Shown here piece after piece: positions 51,729 to 60,412 of a stretch of DNA of 64,000 nt. Source of the DNA: Companilactobacillus nantensis DSM 16982 (GTDB taxonomy: Bacteria; Bacillota; Bacilli; Lactobacillales; Lactobacillaceae); the NCBI RefSeq assembly GCF_001435815.1, contig NZ_AZFV01000007.1, positions 50,481 through 114,480 on the forward strand, read 5' to 3'. Within the stretch, counting starts at the first letter, position 1. Each line of letters starts with the position of its first letter. The translations under genes and the position numbers were made by a program. A model generated the notes under the pieces. The model had not been told where the DNA came from. It saw nothing but the letters and a program-made list of their open reading frames with translations, and ran no database searches.

Positions 51729-51856
51729 AAACGAGCTACGACAGGGCAACTCCTTCCGCTTTTCATAACTATGCAAATCACACGCAAAACCAGCGTGCAA
51801 TTCACATAGTTACGAAAATGCTCGGGAGCTGACCGCCCTGTCTCCGCTCTCTATTT
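51729..51856. repeat. Family B nested-hairpin element, unit B1b
   Basis: Second tandem unit with different arms: ACAGGGC/GCCCTGT outside, CTCC/GGAG, AACTATG/CATAGTT, and CACACGC AAAACCA GCGTG inside. Its end CCGCTCTCTATTT covers the stop codon of adhE (CTA at 51851-51853 on the plus strand). It begins with GAAACGAGCTAC like B1a and B2. Confidence 0.85.
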
Positions 51857-54460
51857 ACTTTCGATTCCTTTTCCGACGTAAACATCTTTCAATACTTGTT
51901 TCAATTCAGCAATCAATGGTTCCTTAGGGTTAGTAAATGAGAATTGATCTCCGAATGTTGCTTCTGCTAAGTCGTCTAATCTGCCATCGAAGTCTTTCTT
52001 ATCAATGTAGTTATCTTTAAGACTTAACTTGATGCCAACGGCATGTGCTAGATCAACGATTTTCTTAACTAGGGCATCTTTCAATGCTCGTTCATCTTTA
52101 CCGCTCAAACCAATGTAACTGGCGATTGCAGCATAGTCTGAATCGGCTCTGAAGCTTTCGTATGCAGGCCACATTGTCATCTTAGTTGGTTGTTCAAAGT
52201 TATAATTAATAACTTGTGGCAAAGCTATGATTGATGCTAAGCCATGGTTAATACCATAGACGTTTGTCAATGCATCAGTGATTGAGTGTGCAACTCCGGC
52301 AAAGGCATTTCCATATGAAAGTCCTGCTAATGTTGAAGCGTTGTGCATTTCTGCTTGAGCATCTTTATCACCAGCAACGGCTTTTTCTAAGTTATCAAAG
52401 ACTAACTTAACAGCTTGGAGTGCTGATGGTCTTGTGTAATCTGAGGCCATGTTAGCAACGTATGATTCAATGGCGTTAGTCAATACGTCCATACCAGATT
52501 CAGCCATGATGTCTTTTGGCATTGTTTCAACAAATTGTGAATCAATGATAGCAACATCAGGGGTCAATGCATAATCAGCGATTGGGTACTTAGTACCTGT
52601 CTTAGTATCGATAATTGAACTAAATGGTGTAACTTGTCCACCATTACCAAAGGTTGTTGGAATAGCAACGAATTGAGCTTTTTCAGGCTTAGGGAACTTG
52701 TAAGTACGTTTTCTAATATCAATGAAGCCTTGCTTTGCACCAAAGAGATCAACATCTGGGTGTTCGTAGAATAGCCACATGTCCTTGGCAGTTTCCATAG
52801 TCTTGCCACCACCTAAAGCAATAATTGTATCAGGCTTGAACAAGTTCATTTGTGTCACACCACGTTGAACGATATCAGTTGTCACAATGTTATCAACGTC
52901 TGAGAACATTGAATATTCAACGTTAACTTTACTACGCTTCAATTCATCAGTAATTGTATCGACGTAACCTAGTTGAACCATTACAGGATCACAGACGATA
53001 AAGGCTCTCTTCATGCCTTCAAGGTCCTCTAAGTAACGAACTGATGTCTTTTCATAGTAAACTCTTGGTTGTTTAATCCATTGCATATTATTTCTCCGTT
53101 TAGCGATTGTCTTAATATTAAGCAAATCAAATGAAGATACGTTATGAGAAATAGAATTCTTCCCCCATGATCCAGTACCAAGAGTAAGTGATGGAATCAT
53201 TTCGTTATAAAGATTACCAATACCACCAATAGCAGCAGGAGTATTAACTAGTACACGACTAGCTTTCATCTTGATACCAAATTCAGTAGCTAAATCTTCG
53301 TCCATGGTGTGAATACCAACTGTGTGACCTAAACCACCAAAGTGCAATAGTTCATCAGCCTTTTCGAAGCCTTCCTTGTGACCAGCAACTTTATAAACTG
53401 AAAGAACTGGGGAAAGTTTTTCAGCTGAAAGTGGTTCGTCAGGTCCAACCTTGCTAATTTCAACACCGATAACCTTAGTATCAGCAGGAACTTTAATGCC
53501 AGCAAGATCAGCAATTTCTAAGGCTGAACGACCAGCGATAGGACCTTTAACGCCGCCCTCTGGTCTAAACATTGCTTCAGCTAACTTCTTATAATCTGAC
53601 TTCTTGATAAAGTAAACTTTGTTCTTTTCAAGCAATGACTTAACTTCGTCATAAATATCAGCATCAACGATGGCACTGTTTTCAGCGGCACAAACCATAC
53701 CATTATCGAAAGTCTTAGAAATCATAATATCGTTAACAGCACGTTTGATGTTAGCTGTCTTTTCGATATAAGCAGGACCATTACCAGGACCAACACCCAA
53801 AGCAGGTTTACCAGTTGAGTAAGCAGCCTTGACCATTCCAGGACCACCAGTAGCCAAGACACTAGCAACGCCTTCGTTATTCATCAAGTATGAAGTAGCT
53901 TCGATACTTGGTTTTTCAACCCATTGGATGACACCTTCGGGAGCACCAGCGTCAACAGCAGCTTTCAACATAACTTTAGCTGCAGCAACAGAACATTTTT
54001 GAGCTTGAGGATGGAATCCAAAAATAATTGGGTTACGTGTCTTCAAGGCAATCAATGATTTAAACATAGCTGTTGAAGTTGGGTTCGTAACAGGTGTAAC
54101 ACCAGCTAAGACACCTAGTGGTTCAGCGACCTTGATTAAACGATGTTCTTTATCGTCTTCAATGATACCAACTGTTTTATCACGTTTGATTGAGTGCCAA
54201 ATTTCTTCGGTAGCAAACATATTCTTGATAACTTTATCTTCAACCAAGCCACGACCTGTTTCTTCGTGAGCCAACTTAGCTAATTCAAAACTAGCATTTA
54301 AACCAGCAATAGCCATTTGGTGAACAATGTGATCAACTTGTTCTTGAGTAAAGCTATCCATAATGTCCAAAGCCTTGTGAGCTTTAGCAACCATGGCGTC
54401 AATAACTGGTTTGACGTCTTCTTTTTCTTCAACCTTTGTATCTTTGGAACCTTTCAACAT
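51851..54460 (-). CDS. adhE: Bifunctional acetaldehyde/alcohol dehydrogenase
   Basis: An 869-residue AdhE that reduces acetyl-CoA to acetaldehyde and on to ethanol, re-oxidising NADH. The N-terminal aldehyde dehydrogenase half has the catalytic-Cys motif FDNGMVCAAENSAI (near residue 240); the C-terminal iron-ADH half starts near 455. In the ADH half the usual GTGSE is GNGGQ, and the iron-ligand motif D-x3-H reads GMDVLTNAIESY, so that His is Asn; the other two His ligands (GVAHS and GINHG) remain. Good Shine-Dalgarno (TTGGAGG). The promoter region has a perfect cre site and a TTGTGAA-N6-TTCACAA palindrome. The stop codon lies inside repeat B1. Confidence 0.93.
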   Translation of the reverse strand: MLKGSKDTKVEEKEDVKPVIDAMVAKAHKALDIMDSFTQEQVDHIVHQMAIAGLNASFELAKLAHEETGRGLVEDKVIKNMFATEEIWHSIKRDKTVGIIEDDKEHRLIKVAEPLGVLAGVTPVTNPTSTAMFKSLIALKTRNPIIFGFHPQAQKCSVAAAKVMLKAAVDAGAPEGVIQWVEKPSIEATSYLMNNEGVASVLATGGPGMVKAAYSTGKPALGVGPGNGPAYIEKTANIKRAVNDIMISKTFDNGMVCAAENSAIVDADIYDEVKSLLEKNKVYFIKKSDYKKLAEAMFRPEGGVKGPIAGRSALEIADLAGIKVPADTKVIGVEISKVGPDEPLSAEKLSPVLSVYKVAGHKEGFEKADELLHFGGLGHTVGIHTMDEDLATEFGIKMKASRVLVNTPAAIGGIGNLYNEMIPSLTLGTGSWGKNSISHNVSSFDLLNIKTIAKRRNNMQWIKQPRVYYEKTSVRYLEDLEGMKRAFIVCDPVMVQLGYVDTITDELKRSKVNVEYSMFSDVDNIVTTDIVQRGVTQMNLFKPDTIIALGGGKTMETAKDMWLFYEHPDVDLFGAKQGFIDIRKRTYKFPKPEKAQFVAIPTTFGNGGQVTPFSSIIDTKTGTKYPIADYALTPDVAIIDSQFVETMPKDIMAESGMDVLTNAIESYVANMASDYTRPSALQAVKLVFDNLEKAVAGDKDAQAEMHNASTLAGLSYGNAFAGVAHSITDALTNVYGINHGLASIIALPQVINYNFEQPTKMTMWPAYESFRADSDYAAIASYIGLSGKDERALKDALVKKIVDLAHAVGIKLSLKDNYIDKKDFDGRLDDLAEATFGDQFSFTNPKEPLIAELKQVLKDVYVGKGIESK

Positions 54461-54561
54461 TTGATTACCTCCAAGAATAAAAAAACTGTATTTGTTAACT
54501 AATTCACGTTTTATCTTATCACTGTGTATCTTTTGTTCAAGCGTTTTATTCTAAATAATTA

Positions 54562-54576
54562 ATGTAAACGTATTCA
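54562..54576. promoter_or_regulatory. cre site (CcpA operator) upstream of adhE
   Basis: ATGTAAACGTATTCA matches the consensus WTGNAANCGNWNNCW at every defined position. It lies about 100 bp upstream of the adhE start. Confidence 0.7.
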
Positions 54577-54651
54577 CGTTGATATATCAACACGTATCAG
54601 CAATAGTTTGTGATTATAATTAATTTCACAGCTTTAAAATTTAGTATCCAA

Positions 54652-54671
54652 TTGTGAAAAAATCTTCACAA
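54652..54671. promoter_or_regulatory. Rex-like palindrome upstream of adhE
   Basis: TTGTGAA-AAAATC-TTCACAA: 7-bp arms identical to Rex operator arms, but spaced by 6 rather than the usual 4. A looser half-site pair (TTGTGA...TTTCACA) lies at 54608-54630. Rex control of adhE is common, so this is a plausible redox operator with unusual spacing. Confidence 0.5.
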
Positions 54672-54700
54672 AGTGACTGATATCGGCTTTTTTTAATTCA

Positions 54701-54732
54701 CAAAAAAAGAGCTGAATTGATTTCCAGCTCCA
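54701..54732 (-). terminator. Terminator of the oleate hydratase gene
   Basis: On the minus strand GAGCTG GAAATCAATT CAGCTC followed by seven T. Confidence 0.85.
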
Positions 54733-54749
54733 GTTTGTGAATTATTTTG

Positions 54750-56426
54750 TTATCTGAACATTGTCTTTGTAGCACGAGCCATGACCTTAGGGTCCTTCTC
54801 GTAGTGGTGCATTGGTGTCATTTCTGATAATGGAATGTTGAGCAATGTGTAAACTGCACGTTGGGCAGCACGGAATGAATATTGTTCCGTAAAGACCATA
54901 TCAAATGGTTGTTCACAGAATTGACTGACGAAGGCTAGATTCTTACTGTGTTCTGGCACAACATCTGGACGATCACCAACAGCTCTTTGATTGAACAAAG
55001 CACTAGCATATGGCATGTGAACAGGAATTACGTTGACAATGCTGTCCATAATTTCTTGTTTGTGGTTAGCAATACCATCTTTACTTGGATCAACAGCGGC
55101 TAATTGACCAAGAAATTCTTCAAGCATTTCCTTACCAGTCATTTCGATAACTGGTTTTTGAACGTAATCACCATTTCTTCTTGGATACATGAAGTATCCC
55201 CAGAAGACTGATTCATTAGGCTTTTGTGCCTTGAAGTGTGGTTGGTGGTGTACAACAAGTGACATCAATGGTGTACTGTGAATCCAAGTATTCAAAGCAT
55301 TACCAGGTTCTTGTTGGGTGATACGTGAAATTTCGTTGACCAAGTAGTGGTTATTTGTTGTAACTGTGAAACTCATCCACTCACTTTGTGTACGATCATT
55401 AAAGAATTTATCAGGATTACCTAGTGAGTAGAACTTCTCGGCGGCTTTCTTCCAAAGCATAGCACTTGGTGCATATTCCATATTTTCTTTAACAGGTGTG
55501 TCGTAATCACCAATTGATGAACTATCAGTAATTGAACCATTAGTATCAAAGACTAAGTCGTTTTCAGCGATGTCGATGTGACCTTCCTTGTTGTCATTGT
55601 CGACTTCTTCATACTTGATTCCTGTTACGATAATATCATCTTGAAGAGGTGTATCTTTAAATTCCAAATCAGTAACTTTCCGGTTATTGATAAAGGTTAC
55701 GCCACGGTCTTCCAAATACTTACGCATTGGTAACATAATGCTTTCGTATTGGTTATATGGTGTTCTTGTAACACCTTCCAAAGTGTTGATACGACTGAAT
55801 TCAAGAATCATACGGTTCATGTAACGACGTAATTCCATAGCAGAACTAGCACGTTTGAAAGCGAAAGTTGTTTGCCACATGTACCAGAAATTAGTTGTGA
55901 AGAAATGTGGTGTACTTTCGAACCATTCAGCAATACTGATGTTGTTTAAAGTTTCCTCATCCTTCTCCGGCGTTAACATCAACTTACTTAGCAAATAACG
56001 TTCTTTGTTAGTAAATTGCATGTGTCTGTAGTTATCTTTATTTTGTTTGTTACGAGGACCATCGTCATCCATCAAACGACCAACATCGTGTGTTGGATGT
56101 GCGTGGTCAAAGTTTAAGATATCGTCGGTAACAGTTTGACCGGGGTTGTCCAATGATGGAACTGAACGCAATAAGTCCCAAAGGTTTTCATATGTTTCTT
56201 CGTTCAACATACGACCACCCTTAGCTAAATAACCCTTGCTGTTACTCAAAGCTTGGTTGCTATATTCATCCTCATAGTCCTTAACTGGGGCACCATCATT
56301 GGCACCGTGTGTTTCTAGACCCATCATAGTGATTTGTTCACCATTGAAGCCGCCATCACGAATCAAATAGATACCAGCAGCTAAGTTTCCAATACCAGTA
56401 CCAATCATGTAGGCTTTTCTTGTCAT
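54750..56426 (-). CDS. Oleate hydratase (myosin-cross-reactive antigen family)
   Basis: A 558-residue FAD-dependent fatty-acid double-bond hydratase. N-terminal FAD-binding motif GTGIGNLAAGIYLIRD, then METHGANDG-like GLETHGANDGAPV, KGGRMLNEETYENLWDLL, and the family blocks FKRASSAMELRRYMNRMI, TPYNQYESIMLPMRKYLED, and FNQRAVGDRPDVVPEHSKNLAFVSQF. It hydrates oleic and linoleic acid to 10-hydroxy acids, detoxifying them at the membrane. The ATG with GGAGGTCAG upstream is chosen; a 48-codon in-frame extension upstream lacks a ribosome site. Monocistronic with its own terminator. Confidence 0.95.
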   Translation of the reverse strand: MTRKAYMIGTGIGNLAAGIYLIRDGGFNGEQITMMGLETHGANDGAPVKDYEDEYSNQALSNSKGYLAKGGRMLNEETYENLWDLLRSVPSLDNPGQTVTDDILNFDHAHPTHDVGRLMDDDGPRNKQNKDNYRHMQFTNKERYLLSKLMLTPEKDEETLNNISIAEWFESTPHFFTTNFWYMWQTTFAFKRASSAMELRRYMNRMILEFSRINTLEGVTRTPYNQYESIMLPMRKYLEDRGVTFINNRKVTDLEFKDTPLQDDIIVTGIKYEEVDNDNKEGHIDIAENDLVFDTNGSITDSSSIGDYDTPVKENMEYAPSAMLWKKAAEKFYSLGNPDKFFNDRTQSEWMSFTVTTNNHYLVNEISRITQQEPGNALNTWIHSTPLMSLVVHHQPHFKAQKPNESVFWGYFMYPRRNGDYVQKPVIEMTGKEMLEEFLGQLAAVDPSKDGIANHKQEIMDSIVNVIPVHMPYASALFNQRAVGDRPDVVPEHSKNLAFVSQFCEQPFDMVFTEQYSFRAAQRAVYTLLNIPLSEMTPMHHYEKDPKVMARATKTMFR

Positions 56427-56587
56427 AATAACTGACCTCCATTCAAATCTTCCTATTTCATCTATACACCTTAAATATAGCAGTTCCAGACAAAAAGTAA
56501 AGGCTTTCATTTTTGATATATTGAACAATTGTAATCTATTTTTTGGTACATTTTTGGGATTTTGTGGCATTTATTTTTTTTAATTTA

Positions 56588-56628
56588 AAAATAGCCAGAG
56601 CAATCAAAAAAGATTGTTCTGGCTATTT
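56588..56628 (-). terminator. Terminator of ackA beyond repeat B2
   Basis: AAATAGCCAGAGCAATC AAAAAA GATTGTTCTGGCTATTT stem with a T-run on the minus strand. Confidence 0.88.
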
Positions 56629-56640
56629 GGATTTTATATA

Positions 56641-56802
56641 TTCAGTTGTTTTTTAGATTGGGCATGCAGTGGCTCTAAAACGGGCTACAGACGACAGCTT
56701 ATAATAATTTGCTACGCTTCCCAAATCGCACACAAAACCGGTGTGCAATTCGTGAAGCTAGGCAAATCATTATAAGCTAAGCGTCGTCCTTCGCCCTCTA
56801 TT
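56641..56802. repeat. Family B nested-hairpin element, unit B2
   Basis: Starts with TTCAGTTGTTTTTTAGA and GGCATGCAGTGGCTCTAAAACGGGCTAC, as at B1. The arms differ from B1: GACGAC/GTCGTC outside, GCTTATAATAATTTG/CAAATCATTATAAGC, GCTTC/GAAGC, and GCACAC AAAACCG GTGTGC inside. It ends with CGCCCTCTATT directly against the ackA stop codon at 56803, in the same relation as B1 to adhE. Confidence 0.87.
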
Positions 56803-57999
56803 CTAATCGCTATACTTAGTCAATCTAACCACATCTCTAACAATCATCAATTCCTCATCTGTTGGTACTACAAGGACTTGAACGGTTGAATCTTTTGTAC
56901 TGATAACGCGAGTTCCGTTACCATTTTCGTTTGCTTCTTTATCAATTTTTATACCCATATAGTTAAAACTATTGGCAATATCTGCACGAATTTCGGCATT
57001 TTGAGCCCCTGTTCCGGCTGTGAAAATCAATGCGTCTACTCCGCTGAGCAAAGCAATGTATGAACCGATATATTTTACGATTCGGTTGATATAAATTTTA
57101 ATGGCTAAATCAGAACGGTCATTTTCATCTCTGGTTGCTAATAAATCACGCATATCTGGTGAAACTCCTGAAATTCCAAGTAGTCCTGATTTTGTATTTA
57201 AAATTTTTACCATTTCAGTTGGGTCAGTTATCTTCATTTTTTGCATCAAATAGGCAACTAATGATGGATCGATGTCACCTGAACGCGTACTCATCGTAAT
57301 ACCAGCTAATGGTGTGAATCCCATTGATGTATCAACAGATTTTCCGTCTTCAATCGCATCAATTGAGGCACCACTTCCCAAGTGACATGAAATAATCTTC
57401 AAATCATTCAGTGGCTTGTGCAAGTAATCGGCGGCAGCTTGTGAGACATATCTATGACTTGTTCCATGAGCTCCAAATTTACGAACGCCATATTTTTCAT
57501 AATATTCGTAAGGAATACTATACAAGTAATTGACTGGGTCCATTGTTTGATGGAATGAGGTATCAAAAACAGCTACTTGTGGTACATCTGGAAGAATTTT
57601 TTCAAATGCTTCGATACCAGCAGCTTGCCCGGGGTTATGTAATGGAGCGAACTCTGAAAGATTTCTAATTTGTTGAATAACACGTGGTGTCACAACAGCA
57701 GAATCCTTAAAAATACTACCACCGGCAACTACTCGATGACCAACACCTGAAATTTCATTGTAATTATCAATGATTTTCAAATCGATCAATTTATCGAGCA
57801 TCTTGTTAACGGCTGTAGTGTGATCAGGAATATCGCCCATTTCACTAATCTTTTTGCCATCGAACTCAACTTCAAAAACAGAGTCAGACAGGCCTAAACG
57901 ATCAACCATCCCTTTAGCAACAACTTTTTCATCAGGTACTGTGTATAGTTTCCACTTCAATGTAGAGCTACCAGAATTAACGGCCATGATTTTAGACAT
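56803..57999 (-). CDS. ackA: Acetate kinase
   Basis: A 398-residue acetate kinase converting acetyl phosphate and ADP to acetate and ATP. All family signatures are present: NSGSSTLKWKLY (residues 8-19), GHRVVAGG, FDTSFHQTM, GAHGTSHRYVS, SCHLGSGASI, MSTRSGDIDP and FTAGTGAQNAEIR. It lies 10 nt downstream of the ytxK-like gene, the conserved Firmicutes order comG-ytxK-ackA. Its stop codon abuts repeat B2. Confidence 0.97.
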   Translation of the reverse strand: MSKIMAVNSGSSTLKWKLYTVPDEKVVAKGMVDRLGLSDSVFEVEFDGKKISEMGDIPDHTTAVNKMLDKLIDLKIIDNYNEISGVGHRVVAGGSIFKDSAVVTPRVIQQIRNLSEFAPLHNPGQAAGIEAFEKILPDVPQVAVFDTSFHQTMDPVNYLYSIPYEYYEKYGVRKFGAHGTSHRYVSQAAADYLHKPLNDLKIISCHLGSGASIDAIEDGKSVDTSMGFTPLAGITMSTRSGDIDPSLVAYLMQKMKITDPTEMVKILNTKSGLLGISGVSPDMRDLLATRDENDRSDLAIKIYINRIVKYIGSYIALLSGVDALIFTAGTGAQNAEIRADIANSFNYMGIKIDKEANENGNGTRVISTKDSTVQVLVVPTDEELMIVRDVVRLTKYSD

Positions 58000-58009
58000 T
58001 TAATCTCAC

Positions 58010-59023
58010 CTAACCTTTAAAATTTTTCGCCCAGTCTTGCAACTGGTCCTTAAACCCTTCAAATAATTTTGGATTATTGGTATCTGGTATTGTGCCCATC
58101 AAAACGTTTCCTACTTGCTTAGCATTACCACCGTGTTTTTGTAAAACAACAATCGCTTTTTGAGCTTCTTTGGAAGCAAATAATGTAGCAGGTAAATCAA
58201 GTACTGCTTGTAAATAAACACTTGAAACCATCCATTCGGACAATTTCTTAGCTTGATCTGTTTGGAAAATTTGTGAAGGTACAATGAATATACCGATTCC
58301 ACCATCATTTAAATTTTTCATCGTCTGTTCAATTAATAAATGATGAGCATAAGAATGGCCCTTATCAGCTTTCGTCTTGAACTTCAATGCGTTTTCATCA
58401 ACTGGATAATAACCGACTGGTAAATCAGCCACGGCCATATCAATATCGGTGATATCCCATTCAGCAATGCTATCTTGGTGATAAGCATCCAAATTGAGAT
58501 TCATCACTTCACTAAAAGACTTGGCTAAAGATACTAAAGTCTCATCGTTATCAAGTGCCGCTGCATTGATTTTGAACTTATCTGTCATGTTCAATTGTTC
58601 AATAAACTCAATCAATAAGTTACCTGTTCCCACTGTTGGATCAACAATGTTTACGCTCGTCTTCTTTTGAACATTGAGTACCTCATAAGCAATGAGACTG
58701 GCAATCAAACCAATCGCATCCGGAGTCATTAATTTATTGACTTCGGTTTTGTCATCCTTTTGAGCTTTAATAATTGCAACAGTGATAGCTTGCTTTAATT
58801 GTAAAGGCGTTAAATTCAAATCTTTTAATTCTTGATAAATCGCCTCTAGTTTACTAACGGTCTCTTTATCGGGGACATCATTCTCCACGTAAACTTTACC
58901 GTCAGAAATGTTCGTCAATGTTTCAGCAAGTGAATCAATATTGCCGACCTTCAAGGACTTACCCAAAATTGAATTGGCTTCGTTTAGCTTTTCAAAATAT
59001 GATTGCATATCTTTTTCAGACAT
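58010..59023 (-). CDS. YtxK-like class I SAM-dependent methyltransferase
   Basis: A 337-residue protein of the N6-adenine methyltransferase-like family found between comG and ackA in Bacilli. It has an N-terminal helical part, SAM-binding motif I VDPTVGTGNLLIEF (near residue 127), the motif II region AAALDNDE, and motif IV as ADLPVGYYP in place of the (N/D)PP(Y/F) of DNA methylases. Its substrate is unknown. A cre-like sequence (TTGGAACCGATTTTA, one mismatch) lies 36-50 nt upstream at 59059-59073. Confidence 0.88.
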   Translation of the reverse strand: MSEKDMQSYFEKLNEANSILGKSLKVGNIDSLAETLTNISDGKVYVENDVPDKETVSKLEAIYQELKDLNLTPLQLKQAITVAIIKAQKDDKTEVNKLMTPDAIGLIASLIAYEVLNVQKKTSVNIVDPTVGTGNLLIEFIEQLNMTDKFKINAAALDNDETLVSLAKSFSEVMNLNLDAYHQDSIAEWDITDIDMAVADLPVGYYPVDENALKFKTKADKGHSYAHHLLIEQTMKNLNDGGIGIFIVPSQIFQTDQAKKLSEWMVSSVYLQAVLDLPATLFASKEAQKAIVVLQKHGGNAKQVGNVLMGTIPDTNNPKLFEGFKDQLQDWAKNFKG

Positions 59024-59058
59024 AGTTAACCTCTTTGCTTAATAATAAAATTTTAACG

Positions 59059-59073
59059 TTGGAACCGATTTTA
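59059..59073. promoter_or_regulatory. cre-like sequence upstream of the ytxK-like/ackA operon
   Basis: TTGGAACCGATTTTA fits the cre consensus WTGNAANCGNWNNCW with one mismatch near its end. CcpA control of ackA is common in Firmicutes, which adds some weight. Confidence 0.35.
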
Positions 59074-59092
59074 TTCAAGGATTCCTAAATTC

Positions 59093-59299
59093 TCAATAGT
59101 CTATTTTATTACTTTTATTAATTTCTTTGTTAATTTGTTGCTTGTATATCTTATCTAATTGCCGGTAATCGTTGATCTGTTCGCTTAAATAAGACGTACT
59201 ATAACCGACAACCATAATTGAAACCATAAGTACTAATATACTATTTAGTAACACAGTTCCGCTATGTTTTTGATTGTCGAAAATTAGCTTACGGATCAT
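59093..59299 (-). CDS. comGG: Competence pseudopilus protein, ComGG-like
   Basis: A 68-residue protein with one N-terminal hydrophobic helix (TVLLNSILVLMVSIMVVGYSTSYL) and a charged end. Identified as ComGG by its place as the last comG gene and by size; ComGG is poorly conserved. It overlaps comGF by 11 nt. Confidence 0.65.
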   Translation of the reverse strand: MIRKLIFDNQKHSGTVLLNSILVLMVSIMVVGYSTSYLSEQINDYRQLDKIYKQQINKEINKSNKIDY

Positions 59300-59732
59300 T
59301 GATTATGCACATTTGTGACTTTTGACCGGCTTTGTTCTCTGTTGTAATGATAACTAAATTTTCAATTTTTTCAATGTTAATCTTTTGGATATTTGTCATT
59401 ACTGGTAAATGTCCTCCTTCAGTAGCAGTGGTTATCCTTAACATTTGTGATTGATAATTCTCTAAGACCATCGTCTTATTTTCGTCATCAAAATAATAAA
59501 CCTTATCGTCCAAAACACTTTTTAATTTCCGGGGACCCAGCAAATCTTGAAGCTTTTCCTGTGTAATATGCCATCTTACTTGATCTCGAAACGATGTTTT
59601 TTGCACCGAATGCAAAATTTGAAGTGATTGTTGCAAAATTCCTAATGTCATTATCGTTATCATCAAGGCCACAACTGTTTCGTATAAAATGAAACCTCGA
59701 TGTTTATTTTTTAATTTGATAAACATGTCCAT
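59289..59732 (-). CDS. comGF: Competence pseudopilin ComGF
   Basis: A 147-residue prepilin-like protein. The processing site is RG/FILYETVVALMI: Gly before Phe, Glu at +5, then the hydrophobic helix. The C-terminal domain (HLPVMTNIQKINIEKIENLVIITTENKAGQKSQMCII) fits ComGF. It overlaps comGE by 29 nt and comGG by 11 nt. Confidence 0.87.
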   Translation of the reverse strand: MDMFIKLKNKHRGFILYETVVALMITIMTLGILQQSLQILHSVQKTSFRDQVRWHITQEKLQDLLGPRKLKSVLDDKVYYFDDENKTMVLENYQSQMLRITTATEGGHLPVMTNIQKINIEKIENLVIITTENKAGQKSQMCIINDP

Positions 59733-59985
59733 TCACTTTCACTTGGTAAGTATTCGACTCTTGTGAAAAAAAATATTTTTTATCTTTAATTATTAAGGGA
59801 TTAGGAATTTTATCGCTTTTTAAATGCAATAAAATAATCTTATCTGAGCTGACCTTTTCTTCCCATTGATTCAATAAATTGAATTGTTCATTAACACAAT
59901 ATACCAAAGTCAAAAGTATCAACAAAGAAATAAAAAAGGCGGTCAAAGACTCAAGCAAAACAAAACCATCATGTCGTTTCATCAA
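59704..59985 (-). CDS. comGE: Competence pseudopilin ComGE
   Basis: A 93-residue prepilin-like protein with the processing site DG/FVLLESLTAFFISLL (Glu at +5). Minor component of the DNA-uptake pseudopilus. It overlaps comGD by 17 nt and comGF by 29 nt. Confidence 0.82.
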   Translation of the reverse strand: MMKRHDGFVLLESLTAFFISLLILLTLVYCVNEQFNLLNQWEEKVSSDKIILLHLKSDKIPNPLIIKDKKYFFSQESNTYQVKVNGHVYQIKK

Positions 59986-60412
59986 TGATTTCTCCCCATC
60001 CCATTTGAACTTTATAAATATATTCTTTATGAGTTAATGCAGAATTTACAGTTATTGTTACTGGAGAACCTTCCCCTGAACCATAAATTTTATATATACT
60101 TCCTGAATTTTCATAAAACGACAACCAAGAAGGTAACTTTCTTTCAATTTGCTTTGTTTTTTCATATTTACCACGAACATCAAAAATAATCGTATTATTT
60201 TTTTCTATCATGAATGTGCTCTCGTGCCCCGTTAAATAAGCTCGGTTAAAGGCTGTTTTAAATGTGTTTTTGAACCATTCTAATGATTGTTTTTCTTCAA
60301 TTCTGGCCTGATAATCTTTGATATTGTATAAAGAAATTGTTGTTAAAAAACAAAATATTAATAAACCAAGTAATACTTCCAAAAGAGTAAATCCTTTTCT
60401 AGGATGCTCCAT
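59969..60412 (-). CDS. comGD: Competence pseudopilin ComGD
   Basis: A 147-residue prepilin with processing site KG/FTLLEVLLGLLIF and a GspH-like C-terminus. Minor pseudopilin of the competence pilus. It overlaps comGC by 14 nt. Confidence 0.88.
   Translation of the reverse strand: MEHPRKGFTLLEVLLGLLIFCFLTTISLYNIKDYQARIEEKQSLEWFKNTFKTAFNRAYLTGHESTFMIEKNNTIIFDVRGKYEKTKQIERKLPSWLSFYENSGSIYKIYGSGEGSPVTITVNSALTHKEYIYKVQMGWGEIIDETT

Noticed and set aside
51608..51832. Two overlapping frames on opposite strands within repeat B1
   Set aside because: They lie wholly inside the nested-hairpin repeat, with no ribosome site; the symmetry of the repeat creates open frames on both strands.
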